From assembly GCF_910592395.1 (NCBI RefSeq), contig NC_088324.1:2854001-2914000 (forward strand): 60,000 nucleotides of DNA. The letters are read 5' to 3'. Within the stretch, counting starts at the first letter, position 1, and every line of letters starts with the position of its first letter. Positions 11,569 to 23,600 of the stretch are shown piece by piece. The position numbers and the translations under genes were made by a program. Source of the DNA: Lineus longissimus. Lineage: Eukaryota; Nemertea; Pilidiophora; Heteronemertea; Lineidae. The notes under the pieces were generated by a model. It saw nothing but the letters and a program-made list of their open reading frames with translations. It was not told the origin of the DNA and did no database searches.

Positions 11569-12313
11569 CTGCTCGTAAAGTGACCGTCATCACGATGTCA
11601 TTAGCACTAATGGAACTATATTACCGCAACAAGCAAAAAAACTTGGTATTGACGCCTATTGAAATGTTAGGTGCTAACTAGTAATTGCAATGAAAAATAG
11701 ATGATGTCAGTGATACAACTGATGGAGAAAAAAATTCATTATCTGAACGAACAAATCTGTCTGTCTGTCATTTTCCATACGCTTCAAAAGTAGTGCGTAC
11801 TAAAACATAAAAAACGTGTTTTTCTTGAGGTCAATATTCTAGGCGTGAACACATCAATACACTTTGTCAACCTTTTTTTAAATTTCAGGCGCCTATATCA
11901 TAAAACATAATATAGTTCCATTAGTGCTAATGGCATCTTGATGACGGTCACTTTAAGAGCAGAGCATATCAAGAAGGTACCTTTAAATTATCTAGGTTAA
12001 TGGTAGCATTAAGCAGCGTTTCAGGTAGTGCTTTTATCCTGTCTTTTACTAATAGGGCAGCCTAAAATCTGCCACACTTCCGGTCGTGCATGAATACATG
12101 TCTCTGCCCTGCCGGGTTTTTGCTTGATTTATTTGGGATTATATCAATTTATAGCGTATTTTGGATATTATTACCAATGTCTCAAAAATCAAAACACATA
12201 AAGGTACCATATTGATATGCCCTGCTCGTAAAGTGACCGTTATCACGATGCCATTAGCACTAATGGAACTATATTACCGCAACAAGCAAAACACTTGGTA
12301 TTGACGCCTATTT
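11569..12313. repeat. copies of a dispersed repeat family, one inverted
   Basis: The segment GCTCGTAAAGTGACCGTCATCACGATG...TTGACGCCTATT (11571-11670) is repeated at 12225-12312. An inverted diverged copy (CCATTAGTGCTAATGG...GATGACGGTCACTTTA) lies at 11888-11975. Several segments are self-complementary, for example TCATTAGCACTAATGG. The family appears to be a non-coding mobile repeat that served as target for the Harbinger element. Confidence 0.6.
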
Positions 12314-12613
12314 AAGCATTAAGCAGCGTCTCAGGTGGTGCTTTTATCCTGTCTTTTACTAATAGGGCAGCCTTAAATCTAATGGAAAGTTTGGGTACCT
12401 TTAGCCGACCCAAGTACCAGATTTTCGATGCGAGAGTCAGCATTTGAAAACGGAGATTGTCGTGGACGCCTGACAAACGGTTTATCAACCAAGAATCAAT
12501 GGACCAGATAGCAGCGGCGGAGACAATCAAATGAATTGAGCATCCTAAGCACACACAGGGGAATAATCAAAAGGAAAAAGATAAGGCAGTGAGATAGAAC
12601 ACGATTGTAAGGT

Positions 12614-13652
12614 ATGTACGAAGAGGAAGACGGTTCCAATCAACACGGTCCTGGCACCACTTCCATCGATTCGCCTGAAACTATCCATGAGAGCATTTTC
12701 GAAGTCGTCGATCGATTTTGGAGGGCCATTTGTCAAGAAGCAAGGCCGTGGCAAGATCAGGCAGAAACGCTATCTGTGCCTTTTCACGTGTCTTGGAACA
12801 AGAGCTGTCCACCTGAAAATGATTTTTCACCTCGATACAGACAGTTTCATTAACGCCTTTTTTCGGATGGCGTCTAGGTGCGGAATTCCCAATGACATAA
12901 TCACAGACAACGGATTAAACTTCGTTGGTGGACACGGTGAATTGGCGGCGCTAGCAGCACTGGACCAATAAAAGATACAGGAGGAAACTGGTGGATACGG
13001 TGTAAAATGGCACTTCCAGCCCCCACGAGCGCCACACTTCAGTGGGGTACACGAATCGATGATTAAAGCGGCGTAGAAAGCAATGTATGCAATCATGGGT
13101 AATGCCGATATCAACGACGAAGAGCTCCAAAGTGCAATAGTTTGGGCTGAGGGACTACTAAACTCAAGGCCGCTCACATACCAGTCGAGTCATCGAGCAG
13201 ATTTGGTGCCTTTGACACCAAATCACTTCCTACATGGACAAGTCGGTGGTCGTTTTGCGCCAGAGATAGTCGATCACTCAAGTTTCAACCCGAACAAAAG
13301 ATGGCGTCGTGTGCAGGAGTTGATCAGACACTTCTGGCAGCGGTGGATATCCGAGTGGCTGCCGTCTTTGCAAACACGAAAGAAGTGGACAAAGGATACC
13401 GAAAATCTAAACATCGGAGACGTCGTTCTAATCGTCTCAACAGAGACACCAAGAGGACACTGGCCATTGGGCAGGGTAGAGGCAGTTCACCCAGGTCCTG
13501 ATGGGGCTGTTCGGGTCGTCACGGTGAAGGTTGGCGGAAAACTCATGAAGAGACCAGTCGTACGGCTTTTCTTGCTGGAGAAACGCGGAGAAATCGAAAA
13601 GAGAGACTATAAATCGTCCTATCAGTTTTTTTCAAGAAACACTTGCAGTTGA
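12614..13652 (+). pseudogene. BEL/Pao LTR-retrotransposon integrase relic
   Basis: One reading frame runs through zinc-binding-like residues (CTKRKT), APLPSIRLKLSM, the rve integrase core ([54 protein letters not shown]) and the DUF5641-type C-terminal domain of BEL/Pao polyproteins (NSRPLTYQSS, LTPNHFLHG, GDVVLIV, GHWPLGRV, RPVVRLFLLE). Two in-frame stops interrupt it, TAA at 12969-12971 and TAG near 13074. The gag, protease and reverse transcriptase parts are absent upstream. In life the protein would insert element cDNA into the genome; this copy is dead. Confidence 0.8.
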
Positions 13653-14655
13653 ACAGTATAAAAATTCGAAAAAAAGGACCTAAAATCATTACGGGCAGAC
13701 ACTGGCTTGGATATCGGAGTAATAATCTAATTTAATGTGTGCATTATAATTCGGAAGTTATGGTAGAATTTAAATGTGTGGTTTTTTTTTAATTGAAACA
13801 TTCTGTGAGTCTGTATGCCTTTGGAAAAAAAAGGGGTTGATTTCACGTTTTTGCTTCCAGAAGTTTCTGGCTAGGAAAAAAATTGTTGGAATTTTGGTAA
13901 TTCTGTCATTTGCTGACTCCACAGAAAGTTCCAACCTAAAAACTGCATTGAATTGTAGTTATTGAAGTGTTTCGTCATTCAAATGGATAATTCAAGAGAT
14001 TCTTTCCAAGGAATCAGTGGAAGTATAATTCAGGTAAAAATGCTTGTGTTTGAAATGAGGTACTGGTATTTACAGACAGGTTTGCAGCAGCTTTTAGGCT
14101 GCCAAGTTTCTTAGGTTTCAAGTGCACATGAAACCGCGCGCGTGTTTAGTATTGAAAAGTTTAGCAACCTGTTAAAATTGCCAGTTCCAGTTCTGTATTC
14201 TATGCAATGTGAGTTCTTATCAAAGTATTATTCAAGGATTCTTCATTTGAGTTAGTTTTATAGAAACGTTTAGTGCCTCCAGTCAGTGCTGCCATCTGTT
14301 GGAATTCAAGACAAACTAGAACATTGTCTTTGGACTATTTTGGCTTGACTCTGTTTTTCAGTATAGAATACCAGCACGGAAGACAAGAATGGACTACCAG
14401 TAGGGTCTCAGTACAGAGATCCATACATGATTGAACGAGCAAAGACTTTATTTAGCAAATACTCTTTATTTTAGAACAAGTATTTACAATTCACCGGGCA
14501 CGTAGTAAAATTCCTTTCTTTGGGTTATTATGGGTCAATCTTTTAGTAGGGATTTGGGAGTTAACAATTTTTATCGTTGGTGTTCAGTGTAAGATTTTAG
14601 AAGTTACAAAGTACTTTGGACTGCTTTGATATGGGTCATATCAAGGAGGGGAGAA
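13653..14655. other. 3' non-coding part of the BEL/Pao relic
   Basis: No gene. The stretch ends in a purine tract AAGGAGGGGAGAA (14643-14655) that fits the polypurine primer site expected just before a 3' LTR. Confidence 0.4.
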
Positions 14656-14850
14656 TGTTATGAAGGTGGCCGCGAGGACAGGTTTTGACATTCGGATATC
14701 GGCGGCTGGGGAATTGTCCTCTGTGTAATATGTGTATTATGTGTACCGTAGTGTTGTTGTTGTCGTTATCTTAATATATCCACCCGCTTTATAAAAAGAG
14801 TCGCTTTCAAAGTTACTTTTTACCCAATCTGAAGTTTCCACTGCATCAAG
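14656..14850 (+). mobile_element. putative start of the BEL/Pao 3' LTR
   Basis: Directly after the polypurine tract the sequence starts TGTTATGAAGG, the TG expected at an LTR start. A TATA-like, repeat-rich segment follows (TTGTTGTTGTCG, CTTTATAAAAAG). I could not find a second LTR copy or the 3' boundary in the window, so the end point is a guess. Confidence 0.3.
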
Positions 14851-16427
14851 GAAGAAGTCTAAAGAACATTTACGATTTTTTTTTTAAATTGCAGTTTGAT
14901 TCGTTGAATGAGGAACGAGGAATCATGAATCATTTAATGATGCAAAGCAATGGTTTTCTTAAAAGGAATTTAGAGAGCAGACCTAACTCTTGCCCCAGTT
15001 TTTCTATCAGATTGTTCAATGCAACTCTGACAAAAAAAACATGTTGCAAAATTGCCCTAGTTGAAAAACGCAACCAATACAGTACATTCGTAAATGTTAT
15101 GTTCGCTTCGATCATTTGGAGGGTCCTTGATTATAAGCCATCTTTTGTTTCTGGATATTTCTCAATCATTATTTGCACATGGGCAGATGGACATATAAGA
15201 ATAATAACCTGCATGTTTCAGCCAGATTGGTCAAGAAATAAACTGTACTGACTGAGCAGAAAATGTCCGAATTCAATGTACACACATGCATACAAAACAT
15301 TTATTTTCATTACCATGGTTACTAAAATGAAAATATCCTGTTTGGGTTTCAAAGAAATCCGACCAGTAGTTTGCGCTTCAGGGCCCGAAACATTGCGGAC
15401 ATAACATTTATGAATGAACTATAGATCGTTCCCACCAGATGGCTCAAAACTCACAATTCATCATAGTTTTAGCAGACCAAAATTCACTGGAACTTGCAAG
15501 CAGATCGATTGAGTCTCCCTGTATCTCTCGAACCCACAATTTTCAGCACATTTGGGCACGTCAAACTGAACAAATCCGTGAGACCGTTTAACTGGAAAAC
15601 GTGTTGCAATAACCCATCATCGCTCTTCCACCCAGACGTCACACAATCTGGTGTACATGCCGATGCGGACTGGATGACGTGAAGTCATCTGTGTTTTATT
15701 GTATCGCGACATCTTTGATGACGCCATGACGTAAATCCTTGTGGAAACAATATATAGACAGTAGGAATGATTTAGTTTATACGCCTACATTCCTATAGCA
15801 ACTCCCAAGAACAAGGCCAAGGCAAGGGATGGGTAGGCCTAGGCCTATTTATTATTCATTCATCGATTGAAGTGTTTTTTTGTGTGTAAAATGGATGAAT
15901 TTTGAAGGTCTTCCATATCGTTCCCCAACAATGCATGTTGTACGGTAGGCCTACATTGTGACATGATGTATCGCACCACGTATAGGTGGGCGTACATAAA
16001 TGTGTAGGCCTATACTATAGCCTATAGGCCTAGGCCCCTAGGCTAACCTAATGTAGCCTGGTTGTGTATTTGTATGTACCGTACATCAATCAAAGCAAAG
16101 GCGACGGACAGCATAATGGACAGGGCTGGTTTTCCGTATCGACAATTTTACATACATGTATATACCCACCAGAATACTTACAGTAGTTAGACTATGTCAT
16201 AGAATAACAAACAATGCAGTTCCCTAGATCTTTTTCATGTCTTCCGACAAAAAACAGCGTGGTTTTTTTCGTTTTTTTTTCCTAGGCTTCAATGTAAACC
16301 GCGGAAAAAAATAATTCCGATACCGCCGTCGCAAGACCAAACTCGCACAGCACCTCGGTTAATCCGATTCTGACGGGCGACTGCCATGCCGACGATCTTA
16401 ACGAGCCATTATTTAAACACCCAATGT
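14851..16427. other. no gene recognised
   Basis: Intergenic. The part from about 15,830 to 16,050 is rich in 'taggcctac/taggcctata' strings, a low-complexity pattern common in some deuterostome invertebrate genomes. Confidence 0.4.
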
Positions 16428-17726
16428 CATGACGATTGTCCTGGTTGATAAAAAAACAACACTACAACGTTGTAAAGACGACGTTTCGGATATTTTGAAT
16501 CCTTTTTCAAAGTCTAATGTACAGACAGGAAATATATGTTTATATATAAGTACAACAGAAGACGTGAGGATGATGACGGACGTCATTAAAAACCAGGACT
16601 CCCTGTCCACGTGTCTATTTGTTGATATCTAAAATAAACAAAGTCATTGATTGGCCGGAGGGCAGGAGTCAAAGGTGAAGGCACTGTTGAGTTTACGCTT
16701 CGGGAGTTTCCGGAGTATCTCCGAGTCCGAAGTCACGTGATGTGATTGACAAGATGGCGGATCAAGTACAAAGTAAATGATGCGAAAGTGCATATAAAAA
16801 TGATAATAAAATCATGAATACGGGAGAGATAGTGCATTAAACGCCATCGGGACGACTACGGGAAGTAAGTATTATGCACAGTGTTCAATTACAGAGACCA
16901 GTTGGTTCATTATGTTTAGACCAAGAGGTCTGGCGGACCGAAGTGTATAGATCCAGTAAGACTCGCGTTCTAGCAGACGATTTTCGTTGCATTGCGCTAT
17001 GGGGAGTTTTTCTAGTCCGTAGACTTTCATGTGATCGACATGATTGTGTCCTTTGGAGTTAAAGTGATTAGCAACCGAAGTTTGTTTATTCCTGGAGATA
17101 TCTGATCGGTGTTCATTGAGTCTAGCTTTCAATTTCCTGGATGTTTGGCCTACATATTGTATACCACATTTGGTGCATTCAATGAGGTAAATGACCCCTT
17201 CAGAGTTGCAACTTATCCTTTGCTTAATATTATGTTTCTGTTTGGTGATGTTGCTTGTCACGTGATCAGATATCTTCATGAATTTACAGTTCTTGCATCT
17301 ATTGTAATTGCACTTAACTGTACCCCTTTGCGGTTGGGGTGCGAATGTTAGTGTCATTTGATTGGATTGACGATTTCTAGTATCATGTCCATTGTCCTTA
17401 TGCGTAACTTTAGCTCTTGTGAGGATATCCTTGAGGTTTTTGCACCTCCTATAGCTAATGAGTGGTTTAGCGGAACCAAGTGATTGTCTCATTTTCTCTG
17501 AGCTTTCTAAATTGTCCCAGTTGTTGTTTACTAGTGTCTTGAGATCGGGTAGAGTAGGGTTGAAAGTGGTAACCACGTGTATGATATCATTGTTTTGAGC
17601 AGTGGCCTGTTTTTTGAGCAAGTCATTTCTATCCAAAGCACGCGTTTTCTGTATAGAATCTTTTAGTAATGAAAGTTTATGTCATCTGATGTGTAGCATC
17701 CTGATCAAACATGACGATTGTCCTGG
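16428..17726 (-). mobile_element. Penelope-like element fragment between 17-bp direct repeats
   Basis: The 17-mer CATGACGATTGTCCTGG occurs at 16428-16444 and again at 17710-17726, enclosing about 1.27 kb. The enclosed part holds a GIY-YIG domain ORF on the minus strand. The direct repeats could be the target-site duplication of a 5'-truncated insertion, or remnants of the terminal repeats that Penelope-like elements carry. Confidence 0.55.
16872..17636 (-). CDS. C-terminal GIY-YIG endonuclease part of a Penelope-like retroelement (5'-truncated)
   Basis: The 254-codon open frame ends with a GIY-YIG nuclease domain (VIYLIECTKCGIQYVGQTS, followed by KARLNEHRSDI, HFNSKGHNHVD and LLERESYWI). A cysteine-containing linker (RCKNCKF) precedes it, as in Penelope-like elements where this nuclease follows the reverse transcriptase. 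The same frame continues upstream with family-like sequence (QKTRALDRND) to about 17,680 and then meets a stop. The reverse transcriptase is missing. The role in the intact element is target nicking. The fragment is not functional by itself. Confidence 0.75.
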   Translation of the reverse strand: MDRNDLLKKQATAQNNDIIHVVTTFNPTLPDLKTLVNNNWDNLESSEKMRQSLGSAKPLISYRRCKNLKDILTRAKVTHKDNGHDTRNRQSNQMTLTFAPQPQRGTVKCNYNRCKNCKFMKISDHVTSNITKQKHNIKQRISCNSEGVIYLIECTKCGIQYVGQTSRKLKARLNEHRSDISRNKQTSVANHFNSKGHNHVDHMKVYGLEKLPIAQCNENRLLERESYWIYTLRSARPLGLNIMNQLVSVIEHCA

Positions 17727-18366
17727 CCCACATTTTGTTTAATTACAATAAGAATATTGCAAAACTTTATCCAGCCAAACATGACATTTGAAAATGTCGA
17801 AATGCTTTAAAACTGATAATAATTCCAATGCCTTTTTCAAATAATTTTTGACTGCACTATTTGCGCTAGGATACATGATTCGCGGCAGGCGACGAAATGG
17901 AAGCTGCTCGTCGGTACACGTTCGCTATTCCGGCGGAATTTCGTCTCATATTTTAGAAAAACCGGTCAAACGAACCAATCAGCGCATAGCCTTAGTGGGT
18001 GGCGTTGCCTAGTATAGCATTAGGCCCCACGTTGTGGCGTTACGTGGGCATTATCGTAATGTTCGGCTAGGAATAAGTTTTCGTGTTTTGACGACGCAAA
18101 AAAATTGCTAACCAGTTTGTTTTCCATATGAGTTATCTGTTTCAGTCATAAATCACACAATTTGGATTGTTAGCATGGACCAGCAGATTTAATTCAATAA
18201 AAAAATCCTTGTTGACCAACCTACCGCTGTAATAATACGTTGTCACTAAGTATAAGCTCCCGACATGTGGCCAGTTTGTAACTTGTGGTAATTGAAATGA
18301 GACACGTACAATCACCAGAAAAAAACCTTTCTCAACAACGGACAGCGTTAAATCAAAATAGTGCAT
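17727..18366. other. no gene recognised
   Basis: Non-coding sequence without clear repeats. Confidence 0.4.
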
Positions 18367-19469
18367 ATTTTTGGCACGCCAAAGCGGAATTATTTCAACC
18401 CTGTACAAAATATTAGCAACATTTTAAAAACGATCCAACATTTTCAGAAAACAAGCCAACATTAGCGGAATTATTTCAACCCTGTACAAAATATAAGCAT
18501 TATTTAAAAAAAAGATCCAACATTTTGAGAAAACAAGCCAACATTTTTTTTGACATTTAGAAAAATTCGTTAGAAAAAAATATTTTGGGGTTAAACTTTT
18601 TTTCTTCAAAAAAAAACTTTACAAATTCATTATTTCGTGAAAAAAATATTTAATTTTTTTCTTCTCTTGAAAATATTTTCCCGCAACATTTTTTTTTTAA
18701 ATGTTGACAAAATTTTACGGCAACTTTTATTTTCGTTCAACATTTTTTTCTTGCAACATTTTTTTTCGTCAACAATTTTTTCGTCCAACAACGAGCGCCA
18801 CCTGTGAACAACTAATTGAACTATATCCCCTCGAGACGAGGTTTAGCTACGGGGTACTTCTGGCATGTTTCTTTACACGAATATCTTACGCACGTGGTTG
18901 TCACCATAATCCTAGCTGCACACCAATCACCACCAACCAACACGCGAACTTATTCATCTGATCCTATGTGAGAAGTATGATAAAAGGCGCTTGTTTTGAG
19001 ATGGCAACAACAACATACGAACGAACGAACGATCAGAATTCCCGACCTGCTATGAGTATGAAGTAACCCAGCTTAACCTCGTCCCTGCGCGCGAGTTCTA
19101 TTAGCAGTTCATAGGTGGCGCTCGTTGTTGAACGGAAAAATGTTGAACGAAAAAAATGTTGCCAAGAAAAAATCTTGAACGAAAATAAATGTTGCAGTAA
19201 AATTTTGTCAAGATTTTTTTTTAATTGCGTGGAGAAATATTTTTAAGAGAAGAAAAAAATGTAAACGAATTTTTCGAAGTATCACGAAAAAAAAATTGTT
19301 GGCTTGTTTTTTCAAAATGTTGACTTGAGTCTACAAAATTTTATCTTTTTTAAAAGATTGTCGGGTATATTTTTGAAAGTTTAAATAGTATTTCTTCTCT
19401 GTTGCCAAGAAATTTGTAGTTGCTAATATTTTTTCAGGGTTGAAATAATTCCGCTTTGGCGTGCCATAC
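18367..19469. mobile_element. 1.1-kb fold-back element
   Basis: The left arm starts TGGCACGCCAAAGCGGAATT (18371) and the right arm ends with its inverted copy (19467). The inner parts also match in inverted orientation: CGTCCAACAACGAGCGCCACCT at about 18782, cut here at 18803, and AGGTGGCGCTCGTTGTTG at about 19112. The arms are A/T-rich with runs of 'CAACATTTTTT'. The left arm also has an internal direct duplication (GGAATTATTTCAACCCTGTA at 18387 and 18469). The loop of about 300 bp has no gene. This is a non-autonomous fold-back type of element. Confidence 0.65.
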
Positions 19470-19951
19470 ATATTGGCTTCTTTCAAAAGCCACAGCAAAA
19501 CCCCTAACAGCCATTTAGCAATACGCATGCGGACTACCAGTTGTGCGGAGAGCATCAATTATACGTAGCAAACTCGGCCCTATGCAAAAAGTCTTATTGG
19601 GCACGAGAGTGTCCAAATTATAACAGTCTCGTTTTTACAGTATTTGGACATGGTTGCAACAGTCGAATGTCGACCATTTTTGATGGGGAATGCGCTGGTA
19701 TTATTTTGTTCTTTTGAAGGGGCAAATAAAGGCCAAATTATAATCAATATGAAATACAAATGTTTCTCTCGGTTGGTTCTTCTGATCCTTCCACCAAATC
19801 CGACACGCCCCTCCCCCACAAATATTAGACAGCCTTACCGAATAGTCTATGTCGCAAACTCCGTGCCGAGCTTTGGTAATTGCTAGTGATACAATTCTTA
19901 TACTATTTACTCCTCCAGGGTCTTGCCTCAACATGACCGCCGTTTAAGACT

Positions 19952-20055
19952 TATTACACTGGACCACATGGCTCTAACTTGAGACAGTGCACTTGATGAA
20001 TCATAGCTATTTAAGTTTACAATCTCAAGTGAGAGCCATGTGGTCAAGTGTATTA
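19952..20055. repeat. ~100-bp hairpin
   Basis: Arms TTACACTGGACCACATGGCT and (complement) AGCCATGTGGTCAAGTGTA frame a short loop. It is probably a MITE and occurs only in the left arm of the large duplication. Confidence 0.55.
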
Positions 20056-20940
20056 TGTAAAATAGCTGATATATACTCCACTTCAGTCTAACTTAAGTAT
20101 GACTCTTGACCAGATAATAAAAATGAAATGGTATTAAAGTGATAGTTATATGAAATGCTGAAGATAATTCGAGCAAATAACATGAACAGCTCTTACAGTT
20201 TTCCTGAATGTTTCCTGTGTTTTCTTGCTTGAATACACATTATACGACAGGCCATTCCTACTCCATGATGCTCTGTAATTTTCATTAGTAATCAAATTCA
20301 AACAGAAGAAGTGATCATGATATATCAGAAAGACATATCTGATCAGAATAATATAAATTTGCTTCTACAGGCCTCAAGGGCCAGTGGGTTAGTGCAGCCC
20401 TGGGAACTGGGCCAAAATGTGTACGGGTTGTGAAGTTAAAATGAGAACACACGTCGATTACGTCATCTTCATTGAAAGCTGGCGTGGTCTGCTTGAATAG
20501 CATTTAAAGATGATTTTAGACAGCTGCCATTCGAAATAGAACTAATGTATTGTTTCCATACACGTACTAAATGCTTATTTCTATAAACGAAGTGTGGCAT
20601 CAGTTGACTTTATGTGGTTATTCAGAAAGAAAAATTTCAATTTCAACCTCAATTCAACAGTGTCTCATAGTATCGGGGTAATCGAGGACTTCACAATGAC
20701 GTCACACTGATGTCCCTCGAGCTCAAGTGACATCTATCAGCACAATGCGATTGTTATTAGGATACAATGAAGATAACGAGGAAACAATAGTTACTCTACT
20801 TCTCAAGCCAACATATGTATTTCTCATTCGGGCCTCTACATTGTAATTTGGCTGTCATGGGAACAGTCCGTATTTTCAAACATATACATGGTTTCCTCAT
20901 TTGGACATAGATGTCAGGCAGCCGGCGACTTGGCCGAGGT

Positions 20941-23125
20941 TTAGTGGCAGGTAACCGACCCGTCCGAGTTGCATCGACACTCTTGGCCCCACCGATCGTT
21001 AGTCTTGTACAGCTTCCACTCCTCGACGTAGTCAACCTCGACATGGGTCTTACAATGATCTGAAATGAGAAGAAACATGTCATTGATTAGAGAGGCTGCC
21101 ACCGAGGTTGGGAAACCAATCAAGCCACGCTTACGATAAGTCTTGTAAAAATCGAACTTTCTAGTGGCCCAGTCGAATCCGCGACTTTGGGTATGAAGTG
21201 ATTACTAAAATAGTGACATACACTCTCAGAAATAAAGTTTTGTAGATTTTAAAGATACTTTAAGGATTCTCCGCCCAACACAAATATGCATCCCGTAGAG
21301 ATACTTCAGCAGAATAAAAAAACCCTTTGTGGTTTTTTAGAATCTCAAAAACGATGAGTTTTTTTTATCTTACTGGAAAACAAGAACTTATAAGGTTTTT
21401 CAAAAGCAATCCAAATTAAAGGATTTTGCACTCCCGATTTTATAACATGTTTCAAGCACATTTTCCTTTAACTTAAGAACAGCCTGGAGGCAGTATATTC
21501 GGATATTCAATATAGTTACACTTGCCTCTACATCCACATTCGACGGTAAATTTGTTTGATCTCTTAATGTAGGCTGAAATGAAATAATACAGATTTAGTG
21601 TCGCCTGGTGTGACAGAAATCAAACACGCACTTTCAACCGCGAAGTGTGATGCAAAACAACGTACATTTATACCACGTAACTTGGCGTTCATTTACCCAT
21701 TCGCCGATGAATTCTTTGACTGAAATTTTCATTTGCCAATTTGTTGACCATCTTGTTGAGCCCTCCCAAAGCAATTACTCCCTCTTCCAAAACCTCTGAC
21801 TTATCAACAGAAAGCACAAGGAGTATCAATTTCTTTTTCTAAAACGCCCCTTACTTCATAGATTTAAGGAATAATGAACCGAGTGTGTGCCTTCTGCACA
21901 TTTGATACCAACAAAATTTGACGCACAAAGACATTTGTGGTAAAAACGAGGGATAATACACCATCCATTATAAAGATGAACCATTGTAACCAAGGTGCTT
22001 TAGAACTACATACCATCAATCACGTGTTTACACGGGCCGCCTCTTGGTTCATAACATACCTCCATTGTACACTTTCGTCCTGGAAGAGAATGAAATACGA
22101 CAATCATTAAAGGGGTACACCGTTCGTAATTACTTGTGGTCCAGTTAAATAGAAATCCACTTGTACTCCATGCCGTAGTGGAGTTATCATGAATACGAAT
22201 TTGTTGAAAATTGGTATTTATAGTATTTGTATATCTGTCTACACAAAGGCAATGCTGAAAATTATCTTCAGTTTGTATTTACGCAATTGAAAGTATTCAC
22301 ATTCAATTACATACTAGTATTCAAAACTTTTAACGAACGGCGTAGGCGTTTACGACCTTAATACGGTCGTACACTCTCAGAAATAAGGTTCTGAAAAAAG
22401 GATTTAATGCCGTCAGCCAACACAAATAATAGGAGTTTACTGATACCCCCTTCCTCATCCCCACCATCGCCAACAACACCATATTTCGACTTTTCGAACA
22501 GCAGTGCTATGAAGGAAGAATGGAGAAGGCGTTAGAGGTACCGTTTGATGGTGTCTCGAATGACTTGTAACGATTTTTTAAAATGTAGACTCTTCCTTTA
22601 TCATGCAGAAATTCCAGTTAACAAATATCCCAGAATAGGATGACCGGGGGACAAATCTTTATATTATTCGCCTCAATTTCTGAGCTATTGACAGTCATTG
22701 CCCCGATAGAACCATTTACCGTAATCAGTCATCATGATAAATTAGGACTGGACACTTTTTTCAAGGGGTCATTTTCTTCTTATACACCGCCTCGAAAGTG
22801 CGTCAAGGCAAATGGAAGGGGGTGGGGGTGTAAAGGAGATGTTTTAGTTATGATTTCTCGGGAAAAGATATTGTTGCGATTGTTCTTTCCTACCTGTAGA
22901 GGTGTGATCGTGAGGCCAGTCGGTCCTGCGTGGAGGGGGAGTGGCGGGGTCCCAGTGCGTGGTCTGAATACTGGGTGGAGGGGGAGTGGTGCGGCGCCAG
23001 GGCGTGGTCGGAATCCTGGGTGTAGGGGGAGTGGTGCGGCGCGAGGTGGTAAGATAAGAGAGGCCCTCGGAGAGGCCAAAAATGCCAACCAAGAGAATAG
23101 TAGCAAGAACAAACTGAATGTTCAT
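20941..23125 (-). CDS. small secreted Thr/Pro-rich, cysteine-rich protein, with two possible last exons
   Basis: Exon 1 (22894-23125) encodes a signal peptide (MNIQFVLATILLVGIFGLSEG) interrupted here after residue 20 by a Thr/Pro-rich mucin-like linker with repeated TTPP/RRTTPPP units. Exon 2 (22014-22079) gives RKCTMEVCYEPRGGPCKHVI. Exon 3 (21473-21573) gives KFTVECGCRGKCNYI...PPGC and a stop. All borders are GT-AG and every junction is phase 1; the total is 133 codons. A further exon at 20941-21059, with the same phase-1 acceptor and its own stop, encodes HCKTHVEVDYVEEW...WGQECRCNSDGSVTCH. Its C...W...C.C...C pattern resembles von Willebrand C or fibronectin I modules. The protein is probably extracellular; its function is unknown. 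A decayed copy lies at 28,832-29,900. Confidence 0.6.
21221..21450. repeat. MITE-like repeat inside the gene's last intron region
   Basis: It begins ACACTCTCAGAAATAAAG, a terminal sequence repeated at 22371 (ACACTCTCAGAAATAAGG), and its inverted counterpart occurs in the other arm of the duplication at about 29,430-29,623. No coding content. Confidence 0.45.
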
Positions 23126-23248
23126 TTTTTTGCTTGGATTGAACTGGAACGATATAAATATGGACTGATTAGGTTCATGTTGAAAGTTGATTTCACACAG
23201 TTTCATTCTTTTCTATATCTATACATCTATAATATAATTTAGAAAGAC

Positions 23249-23600
23249 TGGTTCCCGTCATAGCTACACAAAGGGAGGAAACAGCCAAGTTTTCAAAAAC
23301 AACATGGGGGAGACTGGCTTGTCCTAGCTACACAAAGGGAGGAACAGCCGAGATTTCAGAAATCCACATTGGTGAAGACTGGCTTCTGTCGGAGCTGCAC
23401 AAAAGGAGGAAACAGCCAAGTTTTTAGGAATCCACATTGGGGAAAGGTTAATGTCGCAGCGGCACGAAGGAAGTGAAACAGCACCATGTCATGACATTGG
23501 GGGAAGACTGCCGTAACTGCTCGAAATACGGGAGGAAGCAGACAAGACTGACTTCCATTATGGCAGAAGGAAGAAAAATGCAGCCAAGTTTTTAATAACC
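23249..23600. repeat. degenerate tandem repeat, ~65-75 bp unit
   Basis: About four diverged copies of a unit containing GGGGGAGACTGGCTT..AGCTACACAAAGGGAGGAA.CAGCCAAGTTTT. The first two are clear (23249-23410) and the later ones weaker. Confidence 0.55.

Noticed and set aside
22640-23242. 200-codon open frame on the plus strand
   Set aside because: It lies opposite the signal-peptide and Thr/Pro-rich exon of the minus-strand gene. Its Gly/Arg-rich composition is the reverse reading of the Pro-rich codons.
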